Source of the DNA: Chara braunii
Lineage: Eukaryota > Streptophyta > Charophyceae > Charales > Characeae
Direction of reading: 5' to 3'
NCBI GenBank assembly: GCA_003427395.1
Contig: BFEA01000053.1
Location: forward strand, 3,124,279 to 3,178,750
DNA length: 54,472 bases
Position numbers and translations under genes: made by a program. This document shows, in pieces, positions 54,001 to 54,472 of this stretch; positions within the stretch are counted from its first letter, which is position 1; each line of letters opens with the position of its first letter. The notes under the pieces were generated by a model that was given only the letters and a program-made list of their open reading frames with translations, made no database searches and was not told the origin of the DNA.

Positions 54001-54335
54001 TCTGAAAATTTGATATCCTGTGGATTAGACCGTGATCTTTCCAGGAAAAATATCAGAAAAATGAAGAAAAAAAAAATTAACGGTGAAGTAAATGCCGCGC
54101 TGTTTCGTCACATTTTCCATTTTTACTACTCTACCACGTTTGGGCCAACGGGAAAAAAAAACAAACTTTCGCGATTTTCGCAATCAGAAGGATGACCCGA
54201 CAACTTTGCAAATTTGAGGGTCTATAGATTTGGTCGTGATCTTTACAGGAAAAATATTTAAAAAAATTAAAAAAATCATTTCAACCGCGAAATAAATCGC
54301 GGGGGTAATTCAATGCATTTTCGAATTTTGCCACT
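54001..54335. repeat. Diverged tandem duplication, about 205-bp period
   Basis: Segments starting near 54,006 and 54,211 share AAATTTGA, CGTGATCTTTNCAGGAAAAA, A-rich runs, a CGCGNTAAAT-like block and a CATTTTC..TTTT..CACTC end, at roughly 70% by eye. Confidence 0.65.
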
Positions 54336-54430
54336 CTGCCAGTTCCCCCCACTGGACTACCGGTAGCCCTCATGGACCTGTGGTTGCAGTTGGGGTCCAG
54401 GTACATGTACAAATCAAGTTGTTGTGCGGG

Positions 54431-54472
54431 GTCTCTCTCTCTCTCTCTCATGCACACACACACACAAAAAAA
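54431..54472. repeat. (CT)n, (CA)n and poly-A simple repeats at window end
   Basis: TCTCTCTC, then ACACACAC, then a terminal A run. Confidence 0.95.

Overview
This is nuclear DNA of a eukaryote with a plant-type repeat landscape. The evidence is chromodomain-like Ty3/gypsy integrases, LTRs flanked by primer-binding sites (PBSs) that match plant initiator-Met and Asp tRNAs, a hAT-like element, tRNA-derived SINE heads, and draft-assembly Ns (17,454-17,863, 3,165 and 8,194). My impression is a streptophyte green alga such as Chara, but nothing in the window proves the species. I see no intact host gene. Almost everything is retrotransposon sequence, decayed and nested up to three levels deep.

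Layout, left part. 190-1,350 holds a broken ORF with a Josephin-like cysteine-peptidase domain, abutting a Ty3/gypsy integrase (1,340-2,518, + strand) and a probable LTR. A solo LTR of a family I call LTR-A lies at about 3,610-4,726. 6,006-14,285 is a minus-strand gypsy element (element B: LTR-A, polypurine tract, integrase, RNase H, reverse transcriptase). Its 3' untranslated region is split by a complete non-autonomous LTR element (6,831-11,407) that carries only gag and protease.

Layout, centre. A second minus-strand gypsy element (the host element) is cut in two. Its RT(C-terminal part)-RNase H-integrase half is at 15,227-18,189. Its gag-protease-RT(N-terminal part) half is at 44,810-48,640. 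Between them sits one insertion of 26.6 kb (18,190-44,809), itself an LTR retrotransposon with exceptionally long LTRs. These are 7,857 bp on the left and 13,306 bp on the right, both about 6.6 kb once later insertions and duplications are subtracted. Its ends are TGTCGG...TCGACA, it has a 4-bp target duplication GCGG, and a tRNA-Asp-type PBS follows the left LTR. Removing it restores the RT reading frame of the host element. The internal 5.5 kb has an integrase remnant placed before a gag remnant. The left LTR carries a 950-bp hAT-like element and a 326-bp tandem duplication. The right LTR carries a nested LTR-A gypsy element (33,159-38,189) and a 1.6-kb duplication.

The most unusual structure is inside these giant LTRs. 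It is an array of about 11-14 small hairpins sharing a near-constant apex CCA-TAAGT-TGG, with flanking arms that differ from unit to unit yet stay complementary (22,950-24,650 and 41,000-42,365).

Layout, right part. 48.6-54.5 kb has tandem repeats, an LTR end with an initiator-Met-like PBS (51,055), two short hairpins in the leader, a 450-bp direct repeat, a tRNA-derived SINE head and simple repeats. Age order inferred from nesting: host gypsy element, then giant-LTR element, then the insertions inside its LTRs.
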